From Paraburkholderia bryophila (GTDB lineage Bacteria > Pseudomonadota > Gammaproteobacteria > Burkholderiales > Burkholderiaceae), in NCBI RefSeq assembly GCF_003269035.1, contig NZ_QLTK01000038.1, forward strand, positions 1 to 62,504: a stretch of DNA of 62,504 nt, in the 5' to 3' direction. The stretch's first letter is position 1, and every line of letters begins with the position of its first letter. The position numbers and the translations under genes are program-made. The notes below the pieces were generated by a model. The model saw only the letters and a program-made list of their open reading frames with translations. It was not told where the DNA came from and searched no databases. Of the stretch, positions 8,753-16,799 are shown one piece after another.

Positions 8753-9025
8753 GAGATGTCCTTGGGTTGTCCTGACGATGAATCGCCCGCAGGCGAAGGG
8801 AGGGTTGTCGTGACTGTGAAGCATGTGTGTCCCCAACTTCACCAGGTATACTACGTATAACAAATGTATACACAAAAACAAATTGATATACCAGAATGGC
8901 CTTCATACGCTGATCGGGACGCGCTGCGCTCTGGCGATTTCGCTTGGGAGCCCGGCTTGTAGCGCCCGCTTCAGCAGCACGCTTCAACAGTCCGTTGAAT
9001 CACCGCGATGTATGAAGGACCACCG
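8753..9025. other. Divergent promoter region with operator-like palindromes
   Basis: The region lies between the divergent VOC operon and the esterase gene. It holds GGTATACT (8845-8852), TGTATACA (8865-8872) and GATATACC (8885-8892) within 48 bp, in an AT-rich patch suited to two back-to-back promoters. Confidence 0.6.
8845..8892. promoter_or_regulatory. Cluster of GTATAC operator-like sites
   Basis: Three related palindromes with centre-to-centre distance of 20 bp (8845-8852, 8865-8872, 8885-8892), about two helical turns each, so they lie on one face of the DNA. The middle one matches the site at 6076 exactly over eight bases. Cooperative binding by a dimeric FCD/GntR repressor is a reasonable inference. 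Confidence 0.55.
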
Positions 9026-9988
9026 ATGCAGACCTCGCAGGAACCCTTAGGCAGTCTGTCCGCCGCCCTCAGGCAGCGCTTCGCGCAGATCGGCCCGCTG
9101 TGGGCGAGCGATATCAATGCGCACCGCGATCTGGTGATCGACGCGTATTCGCCGTTGGTGGCGGCGGCGCGCGATGCGGGCGCATCGTTCGAAGCGGCGC
9201 GCGACGTTCCGTACGGCAGTCATGCGCGGCAGCGGCTCGATGTATTCGTGTCGGACGAGACGCGCCGCAAGGGCAACGCCGACGTCGTGCTGTTCGTCCA
9301 CGGCGGCGCTTTTCTGCGCGGCAGCAAAAGTTTCAACGGACTCATCTACGACAACGTTGCGCGCTGGTTCGCGCGGCAGGGCTGCGTGGCGCTCAATGTC
9401 GAATACCGCCTCGCGCCGCAAGCGTCGTATCCCGCTGGCGCCGACGATGTCGCCGCCGCATTGGCATGGGCGCATGCGCATGCCGCCGGGTTCGGCGGCG
9501 ATCCGCGCCGGATCTTTTTAGTCGGTCATTCGGCGGGCGGCGCGCATGTCGCCAGTTATCTCTGCGATCCGCTGTTTGCCGCGCGGCGTGAGGATGAAAA
9601 CGCGCCGGGCGTCGCGGGCGCCGTGCTGATCAGCGCGCGGCTCGCCGCCGATGTCTTCCCGGATAACCCGAATGCCGCCGGCGTACGCGCTTATTTCGGC
9701 GCGGACGAATCACGCCATGCGGCGCGCTCGCCGCTGACGCACGCCGACCACTTCGACACGCCGCTGATGGTGGTGGTCGCCGAATACGAGAACCCTTATC
9801 TGGATGCCTACGGCGCGGCTTTTTTCGAGCGCGTGCTGCTGGCGCGTCAACGCGCCAGTAACGCGCGAGCGAAACGCGCACCGCGTTTCGTGCAGATGCC
9901 GCGGCACAACCATACGTCGGTGGTGGCGCATTTCGATTCGGGCGAGACGTTGCTGGGGGACGCGATGCTCGATTTTTTCGGTGGGTAG
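9026..9988 (+). CDS. Alpha/beta-hydrolase, hormone-sensitive-lipase-like esterase
   Basis: A 320-residue cytoplasmic esterase or amidase. The oxyanion-hole motif HGGAF is at residues 92-96 and the nucleophile elbow GHSAGG puts the catalytic Ser at 169, with an acid in VVAEYENP and a His in PRHNHTSVV. The ATG at 9026 is chosen because AAGGACC lies eight bases upstream; the in-frame ATG at 9008 has none. It is divergent from the VOC operon and followed by the DapA-like gene after 205 bp. HGGA(F/W) enzymes of this type often hydrolyse arylformamides or short esters; the actual substrate is unknown. Confidence 0.85.
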   Translation: MQTSQEPLGSLSAALRQRFAQIGPLWASDINAHRDLVIDAYSPLVAAARDAGASFEAARDVPYGSHARQRLDVFVSDETRRKGNADVVLFVHGGAFLRGSKSFNGLIYDNVARWFARQGCVALNVEYRLAPQASYPAGADDVAAALAWAHAHAAGFGGDPRRIFLVGHSAGGAHVASYLCDPLFAARREDENAPGVAGAVLISARLAADVFPDNPNAAGVRAYFGADESRHAARSPLTHADHFDTPLMVVVAEYENPYLDAYGAAFFERVLLARQRASNARAKRAPRFVQMPRHNHTSVVAHFDSGETLLGDAMLDFFGG

Positions 9989-10025
9989 TTGACGAGCCGA
10001 GTCGATCCACGCCACTCGTTGGCGT

Positions 10026-10126
10026 CGTTGACCGGCGTAATCGACCGGCGTAATCGACCCGCGTCTTCGACCCACGTAAATCGACTCACGTAAATCGACT
10101 CACGTAATCGACCGTCTTAACCGACC
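10026..10126. repeat. Degenerate 13-14-bp tandem repeat
   Basis: About seven units of the type GGCGTAATCGACC, CCCGCGTCTTCGAC, TCACGTAAATCGAC follow the esterase stop. The last units are the most alike. It has no open frame of note and fills most of the 205-bp gap before the DapA-like gene. Confidence 0.8.
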
Positions 10127-10193
10127 CGCCCAAGCGACGCGCTTCACCGCGCCGACCGCCGTCACTGTCCGCATGACCAGCAAGGAGACCCGC

Positions 10194-11165
10194 ATGTCCC
10201 GCACCATGTCCCCGAACGACGCATCCGCATCCGCATCCCCATTCGCGACCCCCCGCGTTTTCGCCCCGGTTATCACGCCCTTCACGGCGGACTCGACCGT
10301 CGACGCGCCGCGCTTCGTCGCGTTCTGTCGCTGGCTGGTCGGGCAGGGCGCGGGACTCGCGTTATTCGGCACCAATAGCGAGGCCAACTCGCTGAGTCTC
10401 GCCGAACGGCACGCGTTGCTGGACGACGTGGTCGACGCCGGCATCGACCCCGCGCAGATGTTGCCGGGCACTGGCGCATGCGCGCTGCCCGATGCGATCG
10501 CATTGACGCGTCACGCGAACGATGCCGGTTGCGCGGGCGCATTGATGCTGCCGCCGTTTTTCTACCAGGGCGTCAGCGACGACGGTCTGTTCGCGTACTA
10601 CGCCGACGTGATCGAAGCGGTCGGCTCCGAGCGCTTGCGCGTGCTGCTGTATCACATCCCACAGTTCACGGGCGTGCCGATCACGCATACGCTGATCGAA
10701 CGGCTGATCGCCGCGTATCCGCGCACGGTAGTGGGGATCAAGGACAGTTCGGGCGATTGGGCCAACACGGCGGCCATGCTGGAGAAGTTTCCCGGCTTCG
10801 CGGTGTTTCCCGCCTCCGAGGCTTTGCTCGGTAAAGCGCTGCCGCTCGGCGCGGCCGGCTGCATTTCGGCGACCGCGAATATTCAGCCGCACGCGATTGC
10901 GCGTCTGCTGAACGCGGCGACACCGGAAAAGCGAACGCAATGGGAAGGCAAGGTGGCGACGGTGCGGCTCGCCGTGCAGGCACAACCGATGATCCCCGCG
11001 CTGAAAAGCATCGTCGCGCACTACGCGAACGATGCCGCATGGAATCGCGTGCGCCCGCCGCTTACGCCGATGAACCCGGCGCATTCCGGCGCGCTATTGC
11101 AGCAGTTGGAAGCGTTGGGGTTGTCGATGCCGTCGATGGCCGCGCTCGCGGCGGTGGCCGCGTGA
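10194..11165 (+). CDS. DapA-like (dihydrodipicolinate synthase family) aldolase/lyase
   Basis: A 323-residue TIM-barrel lyase that forms a Schiff base with a 2-keto acid. The segment VVGIKDSSGD places the catalytic Lys at residue 183, the supporting Tyr is in LLYHIPQ, and GTNSEANSL matches the GTTGE loop that binds the keto-acid carboxylate. The ATG at 10194 is preceded by AAGGAGA at ideal spacing, whereas the upstream ATG at 10173 is not. The sequence differs enough from true DapA, and the setting is catabolic, so a role in breaking down a 2-keto-3-deoxy or similar acid is more likely than lysine synthesis. Its stop is 62 bp from the end of the convergent GntR gene. Confidence 0.88.
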   Translation: MSRTMSPNDASASASPFATPRVFAPVITPFTADSTVDAPRFVAFCRWLVGQGAGLALFGTNSEANSLSLAERHALLDDVVDAGIDPAQMLPGTGACALPDAIALTRHANDAGCAGALMLPPFFYQGVSDDGLFAYYADVIEAVGSERLRVLLYHIPQFTGVPITHTLIERLIAAYPRTVVGIKDSSGDWANTAAMLEKFPGFAVFPASEALLGKALPLGAAGCISATANIQPHAIARLLNAATPEKRTQWEGKVATVRLAVQAQPMIPALKSIVAHYANDAAWNRVRPPLTPMNPAHSGALLQQLEALGLSMPSMAALAAVAA

Positions 11166-11227
11166 GCATGATGGGGCAGTTGTTCCGCGTGTTCCCGCTT
11201 AAGCCGGCCAGCGCGTCGGGCCTGACT

Positions 11228-11887
11228 TCACGCGCTCTCGCGCTCCGCGCGTTGCCGTTTGAGCCGGCCCAGCACCACGATAGACAGCCGCGCGGTGTGG
11301 TCGCGCATGGCGTTGTACGCGCGTTCCGGTTCGGAGTTGAGAATCGCCGAGACGATCTCGCGATGCTCGTCTGTAGCCGCTTCGAAGCGCGACGGCGAAG
11401 CCGGCTGCGCGGCGCGAAAGCCTGCCAGCCGCTGCCGCTGTACCGCCATGATCGACGCCAGCGACTTGCTTTGCGCGCCTTTGCAGATCAGTTCGTGGAA
11501 GTCGCGATTGAGTTCGAAGTACTCCGCTTCATCGCCGCGCGCGATCGCGGCGTTCATTTCGGTTTGCAGCTCCTCGAGCTGCTTCTTCTCGACGAGGCTC
11601 ATACGCTGCGCGCTCAGACGGCAGCACAGCGCTTCGAGTTCGCACATCGCCTCGAGCATGTCGGCCAGCTCGTCGATGCTGAACTGCGCGACCACCACGC
11701 CTTTGCGCGGCGTCAGCTCGACCATGCCGCGCGCGGCGAGTTCGCGCAGCGCTTCGCGGATCGGTGTGCGCGACGCGTTGAAGCGTTCGGCGAGCGCCGC
11801 TTCCTCGAGCTTCTGGCCCGGTTCGAGCGTGCCGTCGATGATCTCGTCGCACAGCAGGCGGTAAATCTTGGAAGAGAGCGTGGTCAT
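11228..11887 (-). CDS. GntR-family regulator, FCD (FadR C-terminal) subfamily
   Basis: A 219-residue regulator. The N-terminal winged helix (about 1-70) has the GntR signature EAALAERFNASRTPIREALRELAARGMVEL. The C-terminal helical FCD domain (about 80-205) has acidic and His residues (ELNRDFHELI, EHREIV) that usually bind a metal and a carboxylate ligand. It sits among the catabolic genes, divergent from the fumarylacetoacetase-family gene, with two TGTATACG sites in between, so autoregulation and local control are likely. The effector is probably an acid made or imported by this pathway. Confidence 0.92.
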   Translation of the reverse strand: MTTLSSKIYRLLCDEIIDGTLEPGQKLEEAALAERFNASRTPIREALRELAARGMVELTPRKGVVVAQFSIDELADMLEAMCELEALCCRLSAQRMSLVEKKQLEELQTEMNAAIARGDEAEYFELNRDFHELICKGAQSKSLASIMAVQRQRLAGFRAAQPASPSRFEAATDEHREIVSAILNSEPERAYNAMRDHTARLSIVVLGRLKRQRAERESA

Positions 11888-12152
11888 CGTGATGGTCGTG
11901 GGTTGAGCGAAACCGTGGGCAGGCGGCCCTCATTATGCGCCAGCGGCCCAACCGCCTCAATCGCCACCGCGCATATCCGGCCAGTGCAAGCCCATGCAGT
12001 GTACGCGCGAACGTGTTTACGCCCCGATAAGTGTATACGATGATTTTAATAAAAATACATGGGTGACTGAATGTATACGAACTGTGCAGTGCGCGGATAA
12101 CGCTCCCGACAACTGAACGATTCCCCACAAACGCAAAAAAGCGAGGCAACAC
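11888..12152. other. Divergent promoter region between GntR and FAH-family genes
   Basis: This 265-bp gap contains an AT-rich patch between two TGTATACG sites and no gene. Confidence 0.6.
12032..12079. promoter_or_regulatory. Pair of TGTATACG operator-like sites
   Basis: TGTATACG occurs at 12032-12039 and again at 12072-12079, exactly 40 bp apart (about four helical turns), flanking an AT-rich segment with promoter character. The arrangement suits looping or cooperative repression of both divergent genes. Confidence 0.55.
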
Positions 12153-13082
12153 GTGACCTGGTTTGGTATCGCAACTTATGAATCGAATGGCCGCCGCGCC
12201 ACTGGCCTGGCGGTCGGCGACGCGCTGTACGACGCGCGGGCCGCGTTGACGCAAAGCGCGCCGAACGCGTCCGGCGCGGAGATCGACGATGTCGGCAGTC
12301 TGATCGCCGGATGGGAAAGCGACGGCGCGGCCATTGTCGAACGGTTCGGCGACGCAGCCCGCGCGATTGAAGCCGGCACGCTCGATCTCGAACCGCTGGC
12401 TGGCCACACGCTGTGCGTGCCGTACCAGCCGCGGCGGATTTTCGCGGCGGCGTCGAACTATTACGAGCACGCGCTGGAGATGGGTACGGAACTGGCGCCG
12501 CGCGAGGAAAGCACGCCGTACATGTTCATGAAGGCGGAAACCAGCGTGGTGCCGACGCTCGCCAGCGTGGTGATTCCGCCGCACGCGGAGCGGGTCGATT
12601 GGGAGGTGGAGCTGGCGGTGGTGATCGGCAAGGCCGGTCGCCATATCGCGCAGCGGGACGCGTACGACTACGTTGCCGGGTACACGATTCTGAACGACGT
12701 CAGCGCGCGCGACCTGAATCGGCGCACCGACTATCCGTTCAAACACGACTGGTTTCGCGGCAAGAGTTTCGATACCTTTGGTCCGCTCGGGCCGTGGTTC
12801 GTGCCGCGCGCGTGCATCGCCGAACCGCAGAATCTGCGCATGCGTCTCGCGGTGAACGGCGAGACGATGCAGGACGGCAATACGTCCGGGATGATTTTCA
12901 ACATCGCCGAGCAGATCGAATATTTATCGACGATCCTCACGCTGCAACCCGGCGATCTGATCGCCACGGGCACGCCGACCGGCGTCGGCATGGGACGCGG
13001 CATTTATCTGAAGGCGGGCGACGTGATGGTCGCGTCGATCGACGGCATCGGTTCGATCGAAAATCCGCTGGTGGCGGGCTGA
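12153..13082 (+). CDS. Fumarylacetoacetate hydrolase family protein
   Basis: A 309-residue FAH-fold enzyme; the family hydrolyses or decarboxylates acylpyruvates and related 2-keto acids using a divalent metal. The C-terminal catalytic domain (about 90-305) contains the metal-ligand run WEVELAVVIGKAGRH and the segment ILNDVSARDLNRR, and ends with TGTPTGVGMG, all family hallmarks. Its start has no strong ribosome-binding site but is the first ATG-like position (GTG at 12153) after an A-rich leader. It heads the plus-strand unit that continues with the ABC transporter and second VOC gene, so it probably acts late in the breakdown of the imported compound. Confidence 0.88.
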   Translation: MTWFGIATYESNGRRATGLAVGDALYDARAALTQSAPNASGAEIDDVGSLIAGWESDGAAIVERFGDAARAIEAGTLDLEPLAGHTLCVPYQPRRIFAAASNYYEHALEMGTELAPREESTPYMFMKAETSVVPTLASVVIPPHAERVDWEVELAVVIGKAGRHIAQRDAYDYVAGYTILNDVSARDLNRRTDYPFKHDWFRGKSFDTFGPLGPWFVPRACIAEPQNLRMRLAVNGETMQDGNTSGMIFNIAEQIEYLSTILTLQPGDLIATGTPTGVGMGRGIYLKAGDVMVASIDGIGSIENPLVAG

Positions 13083-13135
13083 GCGTCGTCACGCCCGGCG
13101 CGTTTTTTCACTCCACTCACGAATGGGGACACGAC

Positions 13136-14317
13136 ATGTCGCAGCCGATACGGCACGCGTTTTTGCAGCGGATCATGCAGCGGCCCATGCAACTGCTCAT
13201 GCGGCCGTTTATGCCGAAGCTTGTGCTGCAGGTATCGCAGCAGATATTGCCGCCAATAGCGAATCAGATATCGCGACCCGTCGCGCAGTGCACCCCGGCG
13301 CGGCTCGTGCAACCCGCCGCCTCACCCGCACGGCGCATCGCAGCGGGCGCGGCGGCACTCGCCGCCGTCGCGCTGTTCGCAAGCGCGCATGCGCAAGCCG
13401 CCGACGCCGTGCGCGTGAATCTCGCGTGGCTGCCGCAGGGCAGCACCGGCGGCATTCTGCTCGCGCAATCGAAGGGCTACTACCGCGAGGCGGGGCTCGA
13501 CGTCAGCGTGATGCGCGGCTACGGCGGCCAGCGCACCGTCAATGAAGTGGATGGCGGTCTGTTCGAATTCGGCTACGGCGATCCGGTCAGCGTGATGCTG
13601 AACCGCGCGCATGGCGGCCATGCCGTGATGGTCGGCGCGATCAACACGCGCTGGCCGGGGGCGATGTGCTATCTCGAACGGCCCGGCTTCAAGGTGACTT
13701 CGCCGAAGGATCTGGCGGGTCTGACGCTCGGCGGCGGCGGGGCGTCGCCGGTACAGAACATCATGCCGGCGTGGCTCAAACAGAACGGTCTCGCGCCCGA
13801 CGCCATCAAGACCGTGCGCCTCGACCCCGCCGTCATCAACACGGCGCTGCTGCAAAAGCGTATCGACCTGTCGGAGTGCTGGGAGGGCGCGAGCCTGCCG
13901 GTGCAGGCGGCGCTCGCGAAGCGCGCCGGCCAGCAACTCGGCCGCGTGTTCTACCGTGATTTTGGTCTGGATATGATGGGCAACGGCCTCGTGACCACCG
14001 ATACCTTCGTGGCCCAGCATCCCGATGTGGTCAAGCGTTTCGTCGCGGCCACCTATCGCGGCTATGCGCTGATGCGCGAGCATCCGCAGGAAGCGGCGGA
14101 TGCCATCGCCGCGCAATATCCGGTGCTCGACAAGACGATCCTGCTGCAACAGATCGTCGAGACCAATGGCCTGATTAGCGACAACCCCGCCGACCACAAG
14201 ACCGGCTGGCTGCGTCCGGCGCGCATGGAGTCGACGGCGGCTTTCGTGTCGCGTGCGTTCGGCACCGGCGCGAAAGTGAAGGCGGCCGATCTTTATACGA
14301 ACCGATTCGTCGAATGA
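13136..14317 (+). CDS. ABC transporter substrate-binding protein, NitT/TauT (NMT1-like) type
   Basis: A 393-residue periplasmic binding protein of the SsuA/TauA/ThiY class, with the typical opening VRVNLAWLPQGSTGGILLAQSKGYYREAGLDV and a second lobe with WLKQNGLAPDAIKTV. A hydrophobic signal segment (AAGAAALAAVALFASAHAQA) ends near residue 90, unusually late: the first 65 or so residues are a Met/Gln/Pro-rich stretch with repeats such as QRIMQRPMQLLMRPFMPK. The ATG at 13136 has GGGGA upstream, but a start nearer the signal segment cannot be excluded. With the permease and ATPase genes downstream it completes an importer for an organic anion or heterocycle. Confidence 0.88.
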   Translation: MSQPIRHAFLQRIMQRPMQLLMRPFMPKLVLQVSQQILPPIANQISRPVAQCTPARLVQPAASPARRIAAGAAALAAVALFASAHAQAADAVRVNLAWLPQGSTGGILLAQSKGYYREAGLDVSVMRGYGGQRTVNEVDGGLFEFGYGDPVSVMLNRAHGGHAVMVGAINTRWPGAMCYLERPGFKVTSPKDLAGLTLGGGGASPVQNIMPAWLKQNGLAPDAIKTVRLDPAVINTALLQKRIDLSECWEGASLPVQAALAKRAGQQLGRVFYRDFGLDMMGNGLVTTDTFVAQHPDVVKRFVAATYRGYALMREHPQEAADAIAAQYPVLDKTILLQQIVETNGLISDNPADHKTGWLRPARMESTAAFVSRAFGTGAKVKAADLYTNRFVE

Positions 14318-14404
14318 ACCCGATCGGGAGAATGGGCCTCGTCGCAGGATGAGGCACATTCTCCAACCCGCCTGCGCGAGCCGTGGGCAAAGAGGAGACA
14401 GGCA

Positions 14405-15034
14405 ATGAACAGTTTGCGTCCGAAGCGGCTTGGACACATGGTGCTGATGGTGCGCGACATCCAGAAATCCGCGCGATTTTATACCGACGTGCTGGGCCTC
14501 AAGGTGTCCGACTGGATCGGCGATCAGATGGTGTTTCTGCGCGCCGGCAGCGATCACCACGATCTCGCGCTCGCCCAGCTACCGAAAGATTCCGCCGACT
14601 TCGACGATCTGCCGCGTTACTCGCGGCCGGGTCTGGAGCACTTCTCGTATCTGATCGACAGTTACGAGGAAATGGAGCGCTCGGTGAAGGTGTTGCAGGA
14701 GCATGGCGTGGAGATCGTGCGCGGCATCGGCCGGCATGGTCCGGGTAATAACCTGTTCCTCGTGTTCAAGGATCCGGACGGCAATAACGTCGAGGTGTAC
14801 TGCGAGATGACGCAGATCGGCGAACGCGACGCGCACGAACCGCAGGTGTGGGAGCGCACGATCGAATCGTTCGATCAGTATCGCTTCGAGCGGTTCGTCG
14901 TACCGCCGCCGCCGCATCTGGTGGCGCAGAAGCAGGCGCAAACATCGGCGCAGAAGCCGGCGCAAGAGTCGACGCAGGACGCCTCGTCGGACCCCGCCGC
15001 CGAACCCTCCGGCGATCCGTCCGCTCACCCGTAA
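14405..15034 (+). CDS. VOC protein resembling extradiol dioxygenases, inside the ABC operon
   Basis: A 209-residue protein. Residues 8-140 form a VOC domain with the three positions used as metal ligands in extradiol dioxygenases: His in LGHMVLMVRD, His in LEHFSYLID and Glu in VEVYCEM, plus the DPDGN turn. A ring-cleaving or related role on the imported compound is possible but unproven. The last 45 residues are a low-complexity Ala/Gln/Ser/Pro tail (AQTSAQKPAQESTQ) from imperfect 18-bp DNA repeats. The ATG is preceded by AGAGGAGA. It lies between the substrate-binding protein and the permease, so it is co-transcribed with the importer. Confidence 0.85.
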   Translation: MNSLRPKRLGHMVLMVRDIQKSARFYTDVLGLKVSDWIGDQMVFLRAGSDHHDLALAQLPKDSADFDDLPRYSRPGLEHFSYLIDSYEEMERSVKVLQEHGVEIVRGIGRHGPGNNLFLVFKDPDGNNVEVYCEMTQIGERDAHEPQVWERTIESFDQYRFERFVVPPPPHLVAQKQAQTSAQKPAQESTQDASSDPAAEPSGDPSAHP

Positions 15035-15056
15035 TTCGACACCCTTCGGAACCCTC

Positions 15057-15800
15057 ATGAAGCGATTGATCGAAACCGTCTCGTTCTGGGTCGTGATCGG
15101 CCTGATCTGGGAATTCGGCGTGCGCTGGAGCGGCACGCGCGACTACGTGCTGCCGGCGCTTTCGCAGGTGTTCGCGGCCGGCTGGGAAATGCGCGGGCAG
15201 TTGCTGTCGGACACGCTCGCGACCGCGTGGGAGGTGCTCGCCGGTTTCGCGCTGGCGCTGGTCGGCGGTCTCGCGATCGGTCTGCTCGCCAGCATGTCGA
15301 GCATCGCGCGGCGCACGCTGTTTCCGCTCGTCACCGCCTTGCAAAGCATGCCGAAGATCGCGCTCGCGCCGCTGCTGATCGTCTGGTTCGGCTACGGCTT
15401 CGCGTCGAAGCTGGCGGCGGCCGTGCTGTTCGCGTTCTTCCCGATCGTGATCGCGACCATGGGCGGACTCGCGGGCGTGCCGCGCAACCTCGACGAGCAT
15501 TTCCGCGCGCTCGGCGCGTCGCCGGCGAAAACCTTCTGGCACCTGCGTTTGCCGGCCGCGCTGCCGGCGCTGATCGACGGTTTGAAGATCGCGATGCCGC
15601 TGGCGGTGATCGGCGCGATCGTCGGCGAATTCATCGGCTCGGAGTCGGGGCTCGGCCATCTGATCGTATTCGCGACGTCGAATGCGCAGACGGCGTTGTC
15701 GTTCGCGGCGATCCTGATGGTGACCGGGCTGGCCATGCTGTTTTACTGGGCCGTCGAACTGGTGTCGCGCGGCGTGTGGTGGAGAGGAGTGACAGTCTGA
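15057..15800 (+). CDS. ABC transporter permease, NitT/TauT type
   Basis: A 247-residue inner-membrane permease with about six hydrophobic segments. The cytoplasmic loop that docks to the ATPase reads EHFRALGASPAKTFWHLRLPAALPALIDGLKIA, matching the EAA motif of SsuC/TauC proteins. It is 22 bp after the VOC gene and its stop overlaps the ATPase start codon by one base, so the two are translationally coupled. Confidence 0.92.
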   Translation: MKRLIETVSFWVVIGLIWEFGVRWSGTRDYVLPALSQVFAAGWEMRGQLLSDTLATAWEVLAGFALALVGGLAIGLLASMSSIARRTLFPLVTALQSMPKIALAPLLIVWFGYGFASKLAAAVLFAFFPIVIATMGGLAGVPRNLDEHFRALGASPAKTFWHLRLPAALPALIDGLKIAMPLAVIGAIVGEFIGSESGLGHLIVFATSNAQTALSFAAILMVTGLAMLFYWAVELVSRGVWWRGVTV

Positions 15801-16651
15801 TGGCGATGGTCGACAAGTTGCGTATCGTGGAGCGCGCCCCGGCAAGCGGCGCGTCGGTTCAAACCTTGCCGCGCGACGGCACGGCGCCCGCGCTGATCGC
15901 GGTGGAGCAGGTGGGCAAGCGCTTCGCCGCGCGCGGCGGCGCACAAGCCTTCAGCGCGCTCGACGACGTCTCGATGCAGATTCGCCAGGGCGAGTTCGTG
16001 TCGATCCTCGGACCGAGCGGTTGCGGCAAAAGCACCTTGCTGCGCATGGTGGCCGGCCTCGTGGCGTGCGACACCGGGCGGATTCTGCTCGGCGACGAGC
16101 CGATTCACCAACCGGTGCCGGATATCGGCGTGGTGTTTCAGACCAGCAATCTGCTGCCCTGGCTGACGGTCGGAGCCAACATCCGGCTGGGCGCGAAGCT
16201 GCGCGATCTGCCGCGCGCGCAGGTCGAGGCGCGCTTGCCCGCGCTGCTGGAGACGCTGGGTCTGACGGCCTTCGCCGACCGCTATCCGCACGAGTTGTCG
16301 GGCGGCATGCGGCAGCGCGCGGCAATCGGCCAGATTCTGTTGCTGCAGCCGCGCGTGATGCTGATGGACGAACCGTTCGGGGCGCTGGATGCGCTGACCC
16401 GTGACCGCCTGAATGTCGAGTTGCTGAGAATCTGGCAGCAGAGCACGCTCACCGTGTTGCTGGTCACGCACAGCATCCACGAGGCGGTGTTTCTGTCGGA
16501 TCGTGTGCTGGTCATGTCGGAGCGCCCGGGCCGGGTGATCCACGACGTCAGGATCGATTTGCCGCGCCCGCGCCAGCCGGAGCAGGTCAAGAGCGATCCG
16601 CGCTATGGCGAATATGTGTCGCGGTTGTCCGCGTTGATGGGTGTGTTCTAG
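15800..16651 (+). CDS. ABC transporter ATP-binding protein, NitT/TauT type
   Basis: A 283-residue ATPase with Walker A GPSGCGKST (about residue 73), Q-loop VVFQTSNLLPWLT, signature LSGGMRQRAAIGQ, Walker B VMLMDEPFGALD and a switch His in LLVTHSIHEAV. It powers the importer encoded just upstream. The ATG at 15800 overlaps the permease stop (TGATG); a second ATG at 15806 is possible. A 35-residue N-terminal extension precedes the usual domain start. The gene closes the plus-strand cluster and is followed by the convergent spherulin-type hydrolase. Confidence 0.92.
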   Translation: MAMVDKLRIVERAPASGASVQTLPRDGTAPALIAVEQVGKRFAARGGAQAFSALDDVSMQIRQGEFVSILGPSGCGKSTLLRMVAGLVACDTGRILLGDEPIHQPVPDIGVVFQTSNLLPWLTVGANIRLGAKLRDLPRAQVEARLPALLETLGLTAFADRYPHELSGGMRQRAAIGQILLLQPRVMLMDEPFGALDALTRDRLNVELLRIWQQSTLTVLLVTHSIHEAVFLSDRVLVMSERPGRVIHDVRIDLPRPRQPEQVKSDPRYGEYVSRLSALMGVF

Positions 16652-16799
16652 ATCGCGCGGCGGCGCGACGAAAAGGAGCGGCGGGCATCGTGGATGCAAG
16701 CCGCTCTTTCAGTCGGCAAATCAGCGGGCAAATCCGCCGCGACCGGCGTCGTTGCCGGCGCGGCAGATGCGTCACGATAGCGACCGGCCGCTCGCGCGG

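Noticed and set aside
10026..10126. CRISPR array
   Set aside because: Units are 13-14 bp and adjacent with no unique spacers or cas genes.
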